Source of the DNA: Clostridia bacterium
GTDB taxonomy: Bacteria; Bacillota; Clostridia; UMGS1883
Direction of reading: 5' to 3'
NCBI GenBank assembly: GCA_017472685.1
Contig: JAFUOO010000012.1
Location: 124,001-188,000 of the forward strand
Length of the DNA stretch: 64,000 bases
Positions 35,843 to 42,512 of the stretch are shown here, one piece after another (the first letter of the stretch is position 1; the number at the start of each line of letters is the position of its first letter). Below the pieces are notes generated by a model. The model made no database searches. It saw only the letters and a list, made by a program, of their open reading frames with translations, and had not been told where the DNA came from. Position numbers and translations under genes: made by a program.

Positions 35843-36794
35843 GATAAAAAATATTTTCTTTGGTTTGCAGATGATAGCTTATCAGCTTTGTTGCATCAAG
35901 GTTTTCCTTGTGCATATCAATACAGTTGATTTGTCTGTTATAATAGGTCGTATAATAGTACAATCCCTTATCCAGATTACAGCACGAGGAATATACCGTT
36001 ATATCGTCCTTATCGCCTATTCTTATACAGCCCTTTACCATTTCAACCGAAGAAAGAATGTGAAAAAATTGCCCTACACTTTCCTTCTCGTCAACATTAC
36101 ATCTGGAGTTTTCTTTTACAAACACTGCCTTTGCATAGCGTGACATGCTCGACCAATCACCCGGTAGTCCCACCGCTCCGTCAGCACGGGTAAAATATTC
36201 ATTCAGAGCTTTGTTCTCGGTGTCGTATGCTGATAAATTTTTATATTTTTCCCAATGCAAAACCTGTAAATTAAAGGGCGGATTATTAGTAAGCACCCCA
36301 AACCGGTTATCGTAAACAATCAAGCCGTCTTTCAAGCTTTCAACAGTTATAGAAGCCTTTCCGTCTGTAATTATCCAATGAAGCGGAGTATTGGGCAAAG
36401 CGTGAGAAAAATTAATGTTACAGATGTTAATCTTCGTCAAAAGCGCTTTAGCTTCCTTTACATCTGAACACAAAGAAAGAATATACGGTATAAATTCAAA
36501 GGGAGCAAGGTTGATTTTGTCGTTCTTCTCCTCAAAATAGTGGGCATTGTACGGAAAATTGAGCCCCGCTATGCCTAAGCCCTTTTCGTTTATTGCATCG
36601 TAATACAAGGGATATCCGTCATTTACATACGCCATGCCTATAATTGAATGATGGAGGTTGACGTTTTTGGTTTTTCTGAATGTAAAATTAAAATTTCTCG
36701 GCGTAATTGCCACAGCTTCATTATAAGAATATTCCAGGTCAAGGTTTCTTCCAAAATAGTAATCCTCAGATTTAAAAACAACAGCTGTACACAT
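35835..36794 (-). CDS. Bile salt hydrolase / choloylglycine hydrolase family
   Basis: A 319-residue Ntn-hydrolase. After removal of Met1, Cys2 would be the nucleophile (MCTAVVF). The other active-site residues of conjugated bile acid hydrolases are in place: R16 and D19 (FGRNLDLEYSY), N79 (GLNFPYNA), N171 (VLTNNPPF) and R219 (GLPGDWSSMSRY). Together these favour a bile salt hydrolase over penicillin V acylase, but activity is inferred. No signal peptide, so cytoplasmic. The start at 36794 is set by the Cys2 requirement and GGGTGA upstream; the ORF start adds three residues. A terminator 47 bases upstream separates it from the micro-ORF transcript and could act as an attenuator. Confidence 0.9.
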   Translation of the reverse strand: MCTAVVFKSEDYYFGRNLDLEYSYNEAVAITPRNFNFTFRKTKNVNLHHSIIGMAYVNDGYPLYYDAINEKGLGIAGLNFPYNAHYFEEKNDKINLAPFEFIPYILSLCSDVKEAKALLTKINICNINFSHALPNTPLHWIITDGKASITVESLKDGLIVYDNRFGVLTNNPPFNLQVLHWEKYKNLSAYDTENKALNEYFTRADGAVGLPGDWSSMSRYAKAVFVKENSRCNVDEKESVGQFFHILSSVEMVKGCIRIGDKDDITVYSSCCNLDKGLYYYTTYYNRQINCIDMHKENLDATKLISYHLQTKENIFYQN

Positions 36795-36841
36795 ATCTAT
36801 CACCCATTGTTATTGTCCCTTTAAATGAAGCAGTTATGCAA

Positions 36842-36871
36842 AAAACCGACGGTTTAGTTACCGTCGGTTTT
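36842..36871 (-). terminator. Terminator/attenuator after micro-ORF transcript
   Basis: A perfect 12-bp stem (AAAACCGACGGT and its complement) with a six-base loop, followed on the minus strand by a T-rich tail (six T after CGG). It lies between the micro-ORF transcript and the bile salt hydrolase start, 47 bases before the latter. Confidence 0.88.
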
Positions 36872-36959
36872 CTATATATTTAATTATTAATTAACACATT
36901 AAGAAAGTTTTCGTTTCACTGTATATAAGCGTATTCTCTATGTAAACTTAATTTTAATT

Positions 36960-36995
36960 CTATGTAGTGTATTTGCCACTAATTAATTGTTCAAT
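36960..36995 (-). CDS. Micro-ORF e (11 codons if ATT start)
   Basis: A perfect SD (AGGAGGA at 37002-37008) overlaps the stop of micro-ORF d. Seven bases on, an ATT codon would open EQLISGKYTT; a TTG one base further gives only three codons. No ATG is present, so translation here is doubtful, but the SD is one of the strongest in the window. Confidence 0.2.
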   Translation of the reverse strand: MEQLISGKYTT

Positions 36996-37006
36996 GGTAA
37001 ATCCTC

Positions 37007-37066
37007 CTACGCAATCGGATTTAATAAGATACGTTTAATTTGTTTTGACGAAATGAACTTTAACAT
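37007..37066 (-). CDS. Micro-ORF d, 19-residue basic peptide
   Basis: ATG with GGAGGG eight bases upstream encodes MLKFISSKQIKRILLNPIA. The peptide is basic and amphipathic, with four Lys/Arg and many Ile/Leu. Its stop TAG overlaps the next SD, as in translationally coupled genes. I recognise no family. It could be a leader peptide, a secreted signal or toxin-like peptide, or a remnant. Confidence 0.45.
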   Translation of the reverse strand: MLKFISSKQIKRILLNPIA

Positions 37067-37113
37067 TTGACTATCCCTCCGTGCAAAACGAAAACTATTT
37101 GTGCCTTTTCCTA

Positions 37114-37154
37114 TTCCGAATCGGCACCAATTTTTATATGATATCGATTCGGAC
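37114..37154 (-). ncRNA. Possible structured RNA hairpin within micro-ORF transcript
   Basis: TCCGAATCG (37115-37123) pairs perfectly with CGATTCGGA (37145-37153), giving a 9-bp stem with a 21-base loop between micro-ORFs c and d. It could be part of a regulatory fold or simply shield the next SD. Confidence 0.4.
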
Positions 37155-37156
37155 AA

Positions 37157-37171
37157 TCAATGATTGTACAT
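37157..37171 (-). CDS. Micro-ORF c, four-residue peptide MYNH
   Basis: ATG TAC AAT CAT TGA, preceded eight bases upstream by a strong GGAGG. The ORF lies inside a second weak hairpin (GGAC-CAATG with CATTG-GTCC). So short an ORF with so strong an SD is typical of leader peptides that act by ribosome position, not by product. Confidence 0.35.
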   Translation of the reverse strand: MYNH

Positions 37172-37189
37172 TGGTCCGTCCTCCGTTAT

Positions 37190-37222
37190 TTATTTTCTGA
37201 TAAAGTACACTGCTCTGATCAT
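37190..37222 (-). CDS. Micro-ORF b, 10-residue peptide sharing MIRAV with micro-ORF a
   Basis: ATG with GAGGTG a few bases upstream encodes MIRAVYFIRK. The first five codons repeat those of micro-ORF a (ATGAT-AGAGCAGTG with one silent difference), although the surrounding DNA differs. The frame is open back to an ATG at 37246 that has no SD. The MIRAV start recalls the first residues of PII proteins, so decay of a PII gene is an alternative. Confidence 0.4.
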   Translation of the reverse strand: MIRAVYFIRK

Positions 37223-37264
37223 TTTCACCTCAAGCACATCCTTCATAGAAATTTGGGATTATGC

Positions 37265-37291
37265 TTAATGCACTGCTCTAATCATCCTCAT
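37265..37291 (-). CDS. Micro-ORF a, 8-residue peptide MRMIRAVH
   Basis: First ORF of the transcript, about 75 bases after the predicted transcription start. ATG with AAGGAG eight bases upstream encodes MRMIRAVH. It shares ATGAT-AGAGCAGTG with micro-ORF b. No family is recognised. Confidence 0.4.
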   Translation of the reverse strand: MRMIRAVH

Positions 37292-37370
37292 ACTGAACAC
37301 TCCTTTTTGTTCAATCTATAAGCTGATGATTCTTTGTTCAGCTTTTTGTGTTTTCCCTCTCTTCAATTTT

Positions 37371-37399
37371 AAAATAACACATTTGTGCATTATTGTCAA
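37371..37399 (-). promoter_or_regulatory. Promoter of the micro-ORF transcript
   Basis: Minus-strand TTGACA (37394-37399), an exactly 17-base spacer and TATTTT (37371-37376). TGCACAAA occurs in the spacer (37382-37389) and again upstream (37424-37431). The transcript from here to the terminator at 36842 would be about 520 nt. Confidence 0.78.
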
Positions 37400-37418
37400 T
37401 AAAAATTTTATAGTTTTA

Positions 37419-37447
37419 AATATTTTGTGCACTTTTCACAAAATATT
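37419..37447. repeat. 11-bp inverted repeat upstream of micro-ORF promoter
   Basis: AATATTTTGTG (37419-37429) and CACAAAATATT (37437-37447) form a perfect inverted repeat with a seven-base centre, about 20 bases upstream of the -35 box. Its position suits an activator site. It is not followed by a T-run on the minus strand, so it is not a typical terminator. Confidence 0.55.
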
Positions 37448-37486
37448 CGCATGGAATTAGTGCAATTGATATTAAGTCTCAGTTTA

Positions 37487-37515
37487 CAAAAAAAGAGACC
37501 TGCACAGCAGGTCTC
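37487..37515 (-). terminator. Terminator after MATE gene
   Basis: A perfect 9-bp GC-containing stem (GAGACCTGC with GCAGGTCTC, 37495-37515) with a three-base loop, followed on the minus strand by T7. It lies 4 bp after the MATE stop. Confidence 0.92.
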
Positions 37516-37519
37516 CGGA

Positions 37520-38893
37520 TTATCCGATGGAAGTATTCTTCCACTTTCCCCTTGCATAAAACAAGGCTGTGAGAATTGCGCCCAGAATCCATGATGTTAA
37601 AAGAGAAATTTGTATACATTCACTTCTTCCGTAAGGCAGAATTTCGCTTCTTGTAAGATACGAAATGGTGTATGCAATAGGCACACGAACTATAACCGTT
37701 GTAATAAGGGAAATCCACATTGGTGTCATAGTATCGCCTGCTCCGCGCATTACGCCTGAGAGGCTTTGTGTAACAGCCACGGCAATATAGCCAACAGCAA
37801 GAATTTTCATAAGATAATAGCTTAAATCCACAAGCTCAACCGTTTCTGTGAACACACCCATTAACGGTTTACCGAACAATAGAATTGTGCCTGTGATGAC
37901 GGCAGAGCATGCTATTGCAATCAAGGTTCCCTGCTTTGCTCCAAGTGACACCCTGTCATAAAGCTTTGCCCCCACATTCTGTCCGGAATAGGTTGTCATA
38001 GCAGTTCCGAAGGAGAAGTTCGGCATCATTGCAAAACCGTCAACACGCATTATAACAACGTTTGCGGCAATAAACATTTCTCCAAATCTGTTTGTGAGCG
38101 ACTGCACAATTATCATAGCAGAAGAAAAGATTGCCTGTGTCAGACCTGATGGTATGCCTAAACGAATTATTGTGCTTACATACTGCTTGTTAAATTTGAG
38201 GTATTTTAACCCAAAATCAAAGTATTCATTCATTTTGGCAAGCTTTGCAAGACAAAGCAATGAGGAAATAATCTGTGCAATAACGGTAGCCAGAGCAACA
38301 CCGCCTACCCCCATGTTTACAACTGCAACAAAATAAACATCAAGAACAATGTTGATTACTGTTGCAATAAGAAGGTAAACAAGTGCTGAAAAGGAATCGC
38401 CCATTCCGCGGATAATACCGCTGAGAATATTATAATAAGCCATGCCTGCAATACCCACAAGCGAAATTACGAGGTAATCTGCACAACCGTCAAGAATAGT
38501 CTCAGGAGTGTTCAGTATAACAAGCACAGGACGAATTAAAGGCGTTGCAACCGCAATAAGAAGAATACACGCAACAGCTGTAAGAGTAATACAGTTACCA
38601 ATGGTATAGGACAAGCCTTCCCTGTTTTTGGCTCCGAAATACTGGGACACCATAATTGTGGCACCTGCTGATATGCCGATAAAAAGCACCAGAAGCATGT
38701 TAAGTATAGGCCCTGCACTGCCAACTGCAGCCAGTGCATTATCGCCAATATATCTGCCTACAACGATACTGTCAACAGTGTTGTACATCTGCTGTGCAAT
38801 ATTTCCTATAAGCATGGGAAAAGTGAACAGAAGAATACTTTTCCATGGACTGCCTACAGTCATATCAGTAGGCGCAAATAATTTCTTTAGCAT
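37520..38893 (-). CDS. MATE family efflux transporter
   Basis: A 457-residue membrane protein with twelve hydrophobic helices, of the multidrug and toxic compound extrusion family (NorM/DinF/MepA-like). It starts with PWKSILLFTFPMLIGNIAQQMYNTVDSIVVGRYIG and repeats the pattern in the second half (GIPSGLTQAIFSSAMIIVQSL). GGAGDTMTPMWISL near the end is also typical. It should export cationic compounds with Na+ or H+. It stands alone between two terminators. The substrate is unknown; proximity to a bile salt hydrolase does not prove bile acid export. Confidence 0.94.
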   Translation of the reverse strand: MLKKLFAPTDMTVGSPWKSILLFTFPMLIGNIAQQMYNTVDSIVVGRYIGDNALAAVGSAGPILNMLLVLFIGISAGATIMVSQYFGAKNREGLSYTIGNCITLTAVACILLIAVATPLIRPVLVILNTPETILDGCADYLVISLVGIAGMAYYNILSGIIRGMGDSFSALVYLLIATVINIVLDVYFVAVVNMGVGGVALATVIAQIISSLLCLAKLAKMNEYFDFGLKYLKFNKQYVSTIIRLGIPSGLTQAIFSSAMIIVQSLTNRFGEMFIAANVVIMRVDGFAMMPNFSFGTAMTTYSGQNVGAKLYDRVSLGAKQGTLIAIACSAVITGTILLFGKPLMGVFTETVELVDLSYYLMKILAVGYIAVAVTQSLSGVMRGAGDTMTPMWISLITTVIVRVPIAYTISYLTRSEILPYGRSECIQISLLTSWILGAILTALFYARGKWKNTSIG

Positions 38894-38926
38894 ATTTCAA
38901 ACCTCTTGTTTTACGAAAATATCAAT

Positions 38927-38960
38927 AATAAAAGACTGTACAATCCGACAGTCTTTTATT
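38927..38960 (-). terminator. Terminator after the small membrane protein gene
   Basis: A perfect 13-bp stem (AATAAAAGACTGT and its complement) with an eight-base loop, between the small membrane protein gene and the MATE gene, with a T-rich tail on the minus strand. Confidence 0.8.
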
Positions 38961-38970
38961 ATTGTCGTTA

Positions 38971-39210
38971 TTAAACAATACCAATAAATTTAAGTACACA
39001 AAGGATAATACCTACAAGACCATATATTTCCAAAAGTGCACCCACAAGGGAAAATACAATACCGAGTACAGGAACACCTGCAAGAACGGAAACTAACCAA
39101 CCTACAACTGCGCAGATAACAACAAAAATAACAAGCTGCACAAGGAAAGATACAACGTTCTTTTCAGCAATTTTAAAAGGTGTAGGCCAAAGCTTCTTTA
39201 ACATATCCAT
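38971..39210 (-). CDS. Small membrane protein of unknown function
   Basis: A 79-residue protein: a basic, proline-containing N-terminus (MDMLKKLWPTPFKIAEKN) and two long hydrophobic segments, about residues 20-42 and 47-77, with VVGWLVSVLAGVPVLGIVFS between them. Its layout suggests a hairpin membrane protein with both ends in the cytoplasm. The SD AAGGAGG lies eight bases before the ATG at 39210; the upstream GTG is part of the SD. It has its own terminator. Similar small proteins are common in gut Clostridia, but I know no function for them. Confidence 0.75.
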   Translation of the reverse strand: MDMLKKLWPTPFKIAEKNVVSFLVQLVIFVVICAVVGWLVSVLAGVPVLGIVFSLVGALLEIYGLVGIILCVLKFIGIV

Positions 39211-39219
39211 TCTGTTCAC

Positions 39220-39530
39220 CTCCTTAAAAAATATTTTTTATCCCATTACATAGGATTGTCTATAATAATTCTACTATATTATGACAAAAAATGCAATAGT
39301 TTGTTGAAAGTAAGCTGGCGTAAAACTACCCTAACTTCTTCCCTTTTCACTATTACTTATTACTTTCCCAAAAATCCGTACTCAAATATTTTTATGGAAC
39401 AGTCTTGTGTCTCGCCAATCGTGGGAAGTTTTCGCATAAGCTCTGCCAAGCCACTCAAGCTTCGCTACACTCGCTTTCTTGGGTCATCGCTTATCGAACC
39501 GCGGCGTTCGCCATGCTGTAGTTTTCAAAC
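39220..39530. other. Non-coding gap between small membrane protein gene and tRNA-Glu
   Basis: About 310 bases with no supported gene. The right half (39,400-39,530) is richer in GC and has no SD-preceded ORF; a plus-strand frame runs across it into the tRNA gene and is not believable. It could be a dispersed intergenic repeat or a decayed end. Confidence 0.5.
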
Positions 39531-39565
39531 AAAAAGAGACCATCCAAAATGGATGGTCTCTTTTT
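39531..39565 (-). terminator. Terminator of tRNA-Glu
   Basis: A perfect 15-bp stem (AAAAAGAGACCATCC with its complement) and five-base loop, three bases beyond the tRNA 3' end on the minus strand, followed by T5. Confidence 0.9.
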
Positions 39566-39568
39566 GTT

Positions 39569-39644
39569 TGGTGACCCTACGGGGACTCGAACCCCGGTCT
39601 TCGCCGTGAGAGGGCGACGTCCTAGACCGCTAGACTATAAGGCC
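39569..39644 (-). tRNA. tRNA-Glu (anticodon CTC)
   Basis: A 76-base cloverleaf with encoded CCA. The acceptor stem GGCCTTA pairs with TAGGGTC (two G-U pairs). The D arm contains TCTAGCGGTCTAGGA, the anticodon stem-loop is CGCC-CTCTCAC-GGCG with anticodon CTC, and the T arm is CGGGGTTCGAGTCCCCG. The pattern closely follows bacterial tRNA-Glu. It has its own promoter and terminator, so it is a single-gene unit. Confidence 0.96.
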
Positions 39645-39663
39645 TTATTCAATTTACTTGATT

Positions 39664-39692
39664 ATTTTAGCATACATAAAGGATTTTGTCAA
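39664..39692 (-). promoter_or_regulatory. Promoter of tRNA-Glu
   Basis: Minus-strand TTGACA (39687-39692), a 17-base spacer and TAAAAT (39664-39669), about 20 bases before the tRNA 5' end. Confidence 0.85.
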
Positions 39693-39715
39693 CATTAAAT
39701 TGTTTCAAATTTATA

Positions 39716-39743
39716 CAAAAACGGCGCAGCAAAAGCTGCGCCG
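39716..39743 (-). terminator. Terminator after araD
   Basis: A perfect 9-bp GC-rich stem (CGGCGCAGC with GCTGCGCCG) around AAAA, followed on the minus strand by T5. It ends the unit containing araD and the isomerase. Confidence 0.9.
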
Positions 39744-39752
39744 CCATTAAAC

Positions 39753-40451
39753 TTATTTACCCTGACCGTAATAAGCGTTTGCACCGTGCTTGCGGAGGAA
39801 ATGCTTATCGAGAAGGTAGCTGTCAACATCACCGATTGAGGGGTTGAGGAGCTTTGTATTAAGCGCCATCATGGCAACCTCTTCCATAACTACAGCGTTG
39901 TGAACTGCTTCGTCGGGATTTTTACCCCAGGAGAAGGGACCGTGGCTGTAGCAAACTACGCCGGGTACATGAACAGGATTGATACCAAGGTTAGTAAATG
40001 TTTCAATAATTACCTTACCTGTATTCAATTCATATTCGCCTTCAATTTCTTCCTGAGTAAGACGTCTTGTGCAAGGAATCGCACCATAGAAATAGTCAGC
40101 GTGTGTTGTACCGAGCGGAGGAATGCTCATGCCCGCCTGCGCCCATACTGTTGCCCATCTGGAATGAGTGTGAACAACGCCGCCTAATTCGGGGTACTGA
40201 TTGTAAAGAGCAATGTGAGTGGGAGTATCGGAAGAAGGACGCATATCGCCTTCTACCTTGTTACCCTGAAGGTCAAGAACAACCATGTCGCTCGCCTTCA
40301 TTTCTTCGTAGCTTACGCCGCTGGGCTTAATAACAATCAAACCCTTTTCACGGTCGATACCGCTAACGTTGCCCCATGTATATGTAACAAGATTCTTTTT
40401 GGGAAGTTCAAGATTAGCCTGCAGTACGGCTTCTTTTAATGCTTCTAACAT
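39753..40451 (-). CDS. araD: L-ribulose-5-phosphate 4-epimerase
   Basis: A 232-residue class II aldolase-fold enzyme converting L-ribulose 5-phosphate to D-xylulose 5-phosphate. It starts [31 protein letters not shown]. Zinc ligands are the histidines in [15 protein letters not shown] and the later H in [23 protein letters not shown] is typical of AraD. Length matches E. coli AraD. It lies 22 bp after a fucose/arabinose isomerase-family gene, not araA. Confidence 0.95.
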   Translation of the reverse strand: MLEALKEAVLQANLELPKKNLVTYTWGNVSGIDREKGLIVIKPSGVSYEEMKASDMVVLDLQGNKVEGDMRPSSDTPTHIALYNQYPELGGVVHTHSRWATVWAQAGMSIPPLGTTHADYFYGAIPCTRRLTQEEIEGEYELNTGKVIIETFTNLGINPVHVPGVVCYSHGPFSWGKNPDEAVHNAVVMEEVAMMALNTKLLNPSIGDVDSYLLDKHFLRKHGANAYYGQGK

Positions 40452-40473
40452 TTACTACACTCCTTTTAAGATA

Positions 40474-41961
40474 TTAACCAAAGGGGTTTTCGTCCTTGTA
40501 AGGAAGACCTGCGGGCTGGTTGTAAGCAACATCTTCAACACCAAGCAGCTTCATTGCTGCAAAGAGAGGCTTACCTGCATGCTTGAATGCGATACCTGCG
40601 TGGTGAGGATAGCACTTAGCAACAAGCACGTGACGGTAGAATCTGCCCATTTCCTTAATCTTGAATACGCCGATGCCACCGAAGCTCTTGCAGTCAACAT
40701 TTGCGATTTCACCTTCTGCTACATAAGAGCGAAGAACAGAATCCTTAGTGGACTGAAGACGGAAGATGGTTGTTTCGCCGGGCTTGAAGTTACCTTCAAG
40801 TGTACCGCGTGTGATGTCGGGCTCTGTATCGGGCTCGAGGTCTCTCTTCATGATTCTCTGATAGCTCATGGATGCACATGTAAGACATTCCTTAGCTGTG
40901 TTACCGCAGTGGAAGCCCATGAATGTATCTGTAAGCTTGTAGCCTGCAAATTCATCGGGGTTAGCTTCGAACATGTCCTTGGGAACAGAGTTGTTGATGT
41001 CAACAAGTGTTGCTGTCTTCTGTGTTGCACATGTGATTATGTATTCACTTACTGCACCGTAAATGTCTGTTTCACAAGCTACGGGAATACCGCGGGCTGC
41101 AAGACGACCGTTTACATAGCAGGGTACAAAACCGAACTGTGTCTGGAATGCAGGCCAGCACTTGTTAGCAAAGATAAAGTACTTACTTGCACCCTTGTTT
41201 TCTTCAGCCCAGTCAAGAAGAGTGATTTCATACTGAGCAAGACGAGGAAGAATACCTTCGTAGGGGTTGTTAGCGCCGATTTCAGCAGCCATTTCTTCTA
41301 CGAGAGCAGGAATTCTGGGGTCGTCCTTGTGTGCATGATAAGCTGCATAAAGGTCAAGCTCGCTGTTTTCCTGGATTTCAACACCAAGGTCCTTGTAAAG
41401 AGGAGAAATAGGTGCGTTACAAGCCATAAAGTCGTAAGGACGGGGACCGAAAGAGAAAATCTTAAGGTTGTGAAGACCAACAATAACTCTTGCGATAGGC
41501 TCAAAATCAGCAATCATATCAGCGATTTCATCAGCTGTGCCAACGGGGTATTCGGGGATGTATGCCTTTACACCGCGGAGATTGAGGTTGTAGGATGCGT
41601 TGAGCATACCGCAGTATGCATCGCCTCTGCCGTCGAAAAGGTCGCTCTGGCTTTCTTCAGCAGCAGCCACAACCATAACGGGACCGTCGAACTTCTGAGC
41701 AAGCATTGTTTCGGGAATTTCGGGACCGAAGTTACCAAGGTAGAGCACAAGTGCGTTAGCGCCAACACCATTGATTTCTTCAAGAGCCTTTAACATATCA
41801 AGTTCGTTTTCGATAATTGTATCTGCAACGTAAACATTGTCAAGGCCTTTCTTTGCGCATTCAGCCTTTACAGCTTCTTTTCTCTTAGCGCTTAAGCTGA
41901 TAGGGAAACAGTTACGGCTAACAGATACAACGGCTGTTTTTACTACAGGGATGTTAATCAT
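40474..41961 (-). CDS. L-fucose/L-arabinose isomerase family protein
   Basis: A 495-residue cytoplasmic protein related to FucI. Landmarks are MINIPVVKTAVVSVSRNCFP, YLGNFGPEIPETMLAQKF, RPYDFMACNAPISPLY, the GRLAARGIPVACETDIYGAVSEY segment containing acidic metal ligands, and MGFHCGNTAKECLT. It is annotated in relatives as fucose/arabinose isomerase; the true substrate is unknown. Being next to araD, it may feed L-ribulose or a similar ketose into that pathway. Codon use is strongly biased, giving a very long antisense frame. The ATG at 41961 has AAAGGAG upstream. Confidence 0.88.
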   Translation of the reverse strand: MINIPVVKTAVVSVSRNCFPISLSAKRKEAVKAECAKKGLDNVYVADTIIENELDMLKALEEINGVGANALVLYLGNFGPEIPETMLAQKFDGPVMVVAAAEESQSDLFDGRGDAYCGMLNASYNLNLRGVKAYIPEYPVGTADEIADMIADFEPIARVIVGLHNLKIFSFGPRPYDFMACNAPISPLYKDLGVEIQENSELDLYAAYHAHKDDPRIPALVEEMAAEIGANNPYEGILPRLAQYEITLLDWAEENKGASKYFIFANKCWPAFQTQFGFVPCYVNGRLAARGIPVACETDIYGAVSEYIITCATQKTATLVDINNSVPKDMFEANPDEFAGYKLTDTFMGFHCGNTAKECLTCASMSYQRIMKRDLEPDTEPDITRGTLEGNFKPGETTIFRLQSTKDSVLRSYVAEGEIANVDCKSFGGIGVFKIKEMGRFYRHVLVAKCYPHHAGIAFKHAGKPLFAAMKLLGVEDVAYNQPAGLPYKDENPFG

Positions 41962-41996
41962 TTTTTTAATCTCCTTTGTATAATAAATTTTTAAAA

Positions 41997-42377
41997 TTAT
42001 TCTGCTGATTCGTTTGTTTTTGCTTTTTCAAGCTCAACACCGTCAACAAAAACATTTACGGTATCAATGCTGAGACCTGCCATTGTTTCAACGGCATTCT
42101 TGATCTGTTCCTGGATAGCCACAGATACTTCTCTGATTTTTACACCAAACTTAACTGTAATATGAACATCAATTACAAGGCCGTTATCGCCGAATTCAAC
42201 CTTCACGCCCTTGCCCTGGTTCTTCTTTGCAAGGATGTCGCTGAGACCGCCGAGCAGATTGCCGCCCATAGCCGCACGCCCTTCAACTTCCTTTGCTGCA
42301 ATTGCAGAAATCACGGAAATAACTTCTTCGGAAATGCTGATCTTACCGCCATCGGTAGTGATAAAGTTTTCGTTCAT
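41997..42377 (-). CDS. Asp23/Gls24 family envelope stress protein
   Basis: A 126-residue cytoplasmic protein of the Asp23/Gls24 (YloU/AmaP partner) family. The core is GGKISISEEVISVISAIAAKEVEGRAAM near the N-terminus, followed by VIDVHITVKFGVKIREVSVAIQEQIKNAVETM and VDTVNVFVDGVEL-like ends. Members associate with the inner face of the membrane or respond to alkaline and envelope stress. SD GGAGG. It starts a possible operon with the isomerase and araD, 35 bp downstream. Confidence 0.92.
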   Translation of the reverse strand: MNENFITTDGGKISISEEVISVISAIAAKEVEGRAAMGGNLLGGLSDILAKKNQGKGVKVEFGDNGLVIDVHITVKFGVKIREVSVAIQEQIKNAVETMAGLSIDTVNVFVDGVELEKAKTNESAE

Positions 42378-42425
42378 AATGTTTTCCTCCGCTAACTTAA
42401 TTTCGAAGTCAATACTTCTCTTTAT

Positions 42426-42454
42426 AGTATAACAATTAATGCGTGAATAATCAA
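42426..42454 (-). promoter_or_regulatory. Promoter of the Asp23-isomerase-araD unit
   Basis: Minus-strand TTGATT (42449-42454), a 17-base spacer and TATACT (42426-42431), 49 bases before the Asp23 ATG. No separate promoter was seen in the 35-bp gap before the isomerase. Confidence 0.75.
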
Positions 42455-42475
42455 GTGTTTTATTTCAACATAAAC

Positions 42476-42504
42476 AAAAATGCGTGTAGAGCACACGCAT
42501 TTTT
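42476..42504 (-). terminator. Terminator of the spoIIIA operon
   Basis: A perfect 12-bp stem (AAAAATGCGTGT with ACACGCATTTTT) and five-base loop, 8 bp after the spoIIIAH stop, with a T5 tail on the minus strand. Confidence 0.92.
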
Positions 42505-42512
42505 ACAAAAAA

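Noticed and set aside
37190..37246. Longer start of micro-ORF b (MKDVLEVKMIRAV...)
   Set aside because: The ATG at 37246 has no SD, whereas the ATG at 37222 follows GAGGTG. It cannot be excluded fully.
39256..39609. 117-codon plus-strand ORF running into the tRNA-Glu region
   Set aside because: It covers the tRNA terminator and part of the tRNA. The C-terminal residues are the translation of tRNA sequence, a well-known false gene.
40369..41793. 474-codon plus-strand ORF antisense to the fucose/arabinose isomerase gene
   Set aside because: It is a by-product of strongly biased codon use in the real minus-strand gene. Its translation is cysteine-rich and low in similarity to any family, and it lacks an SD.
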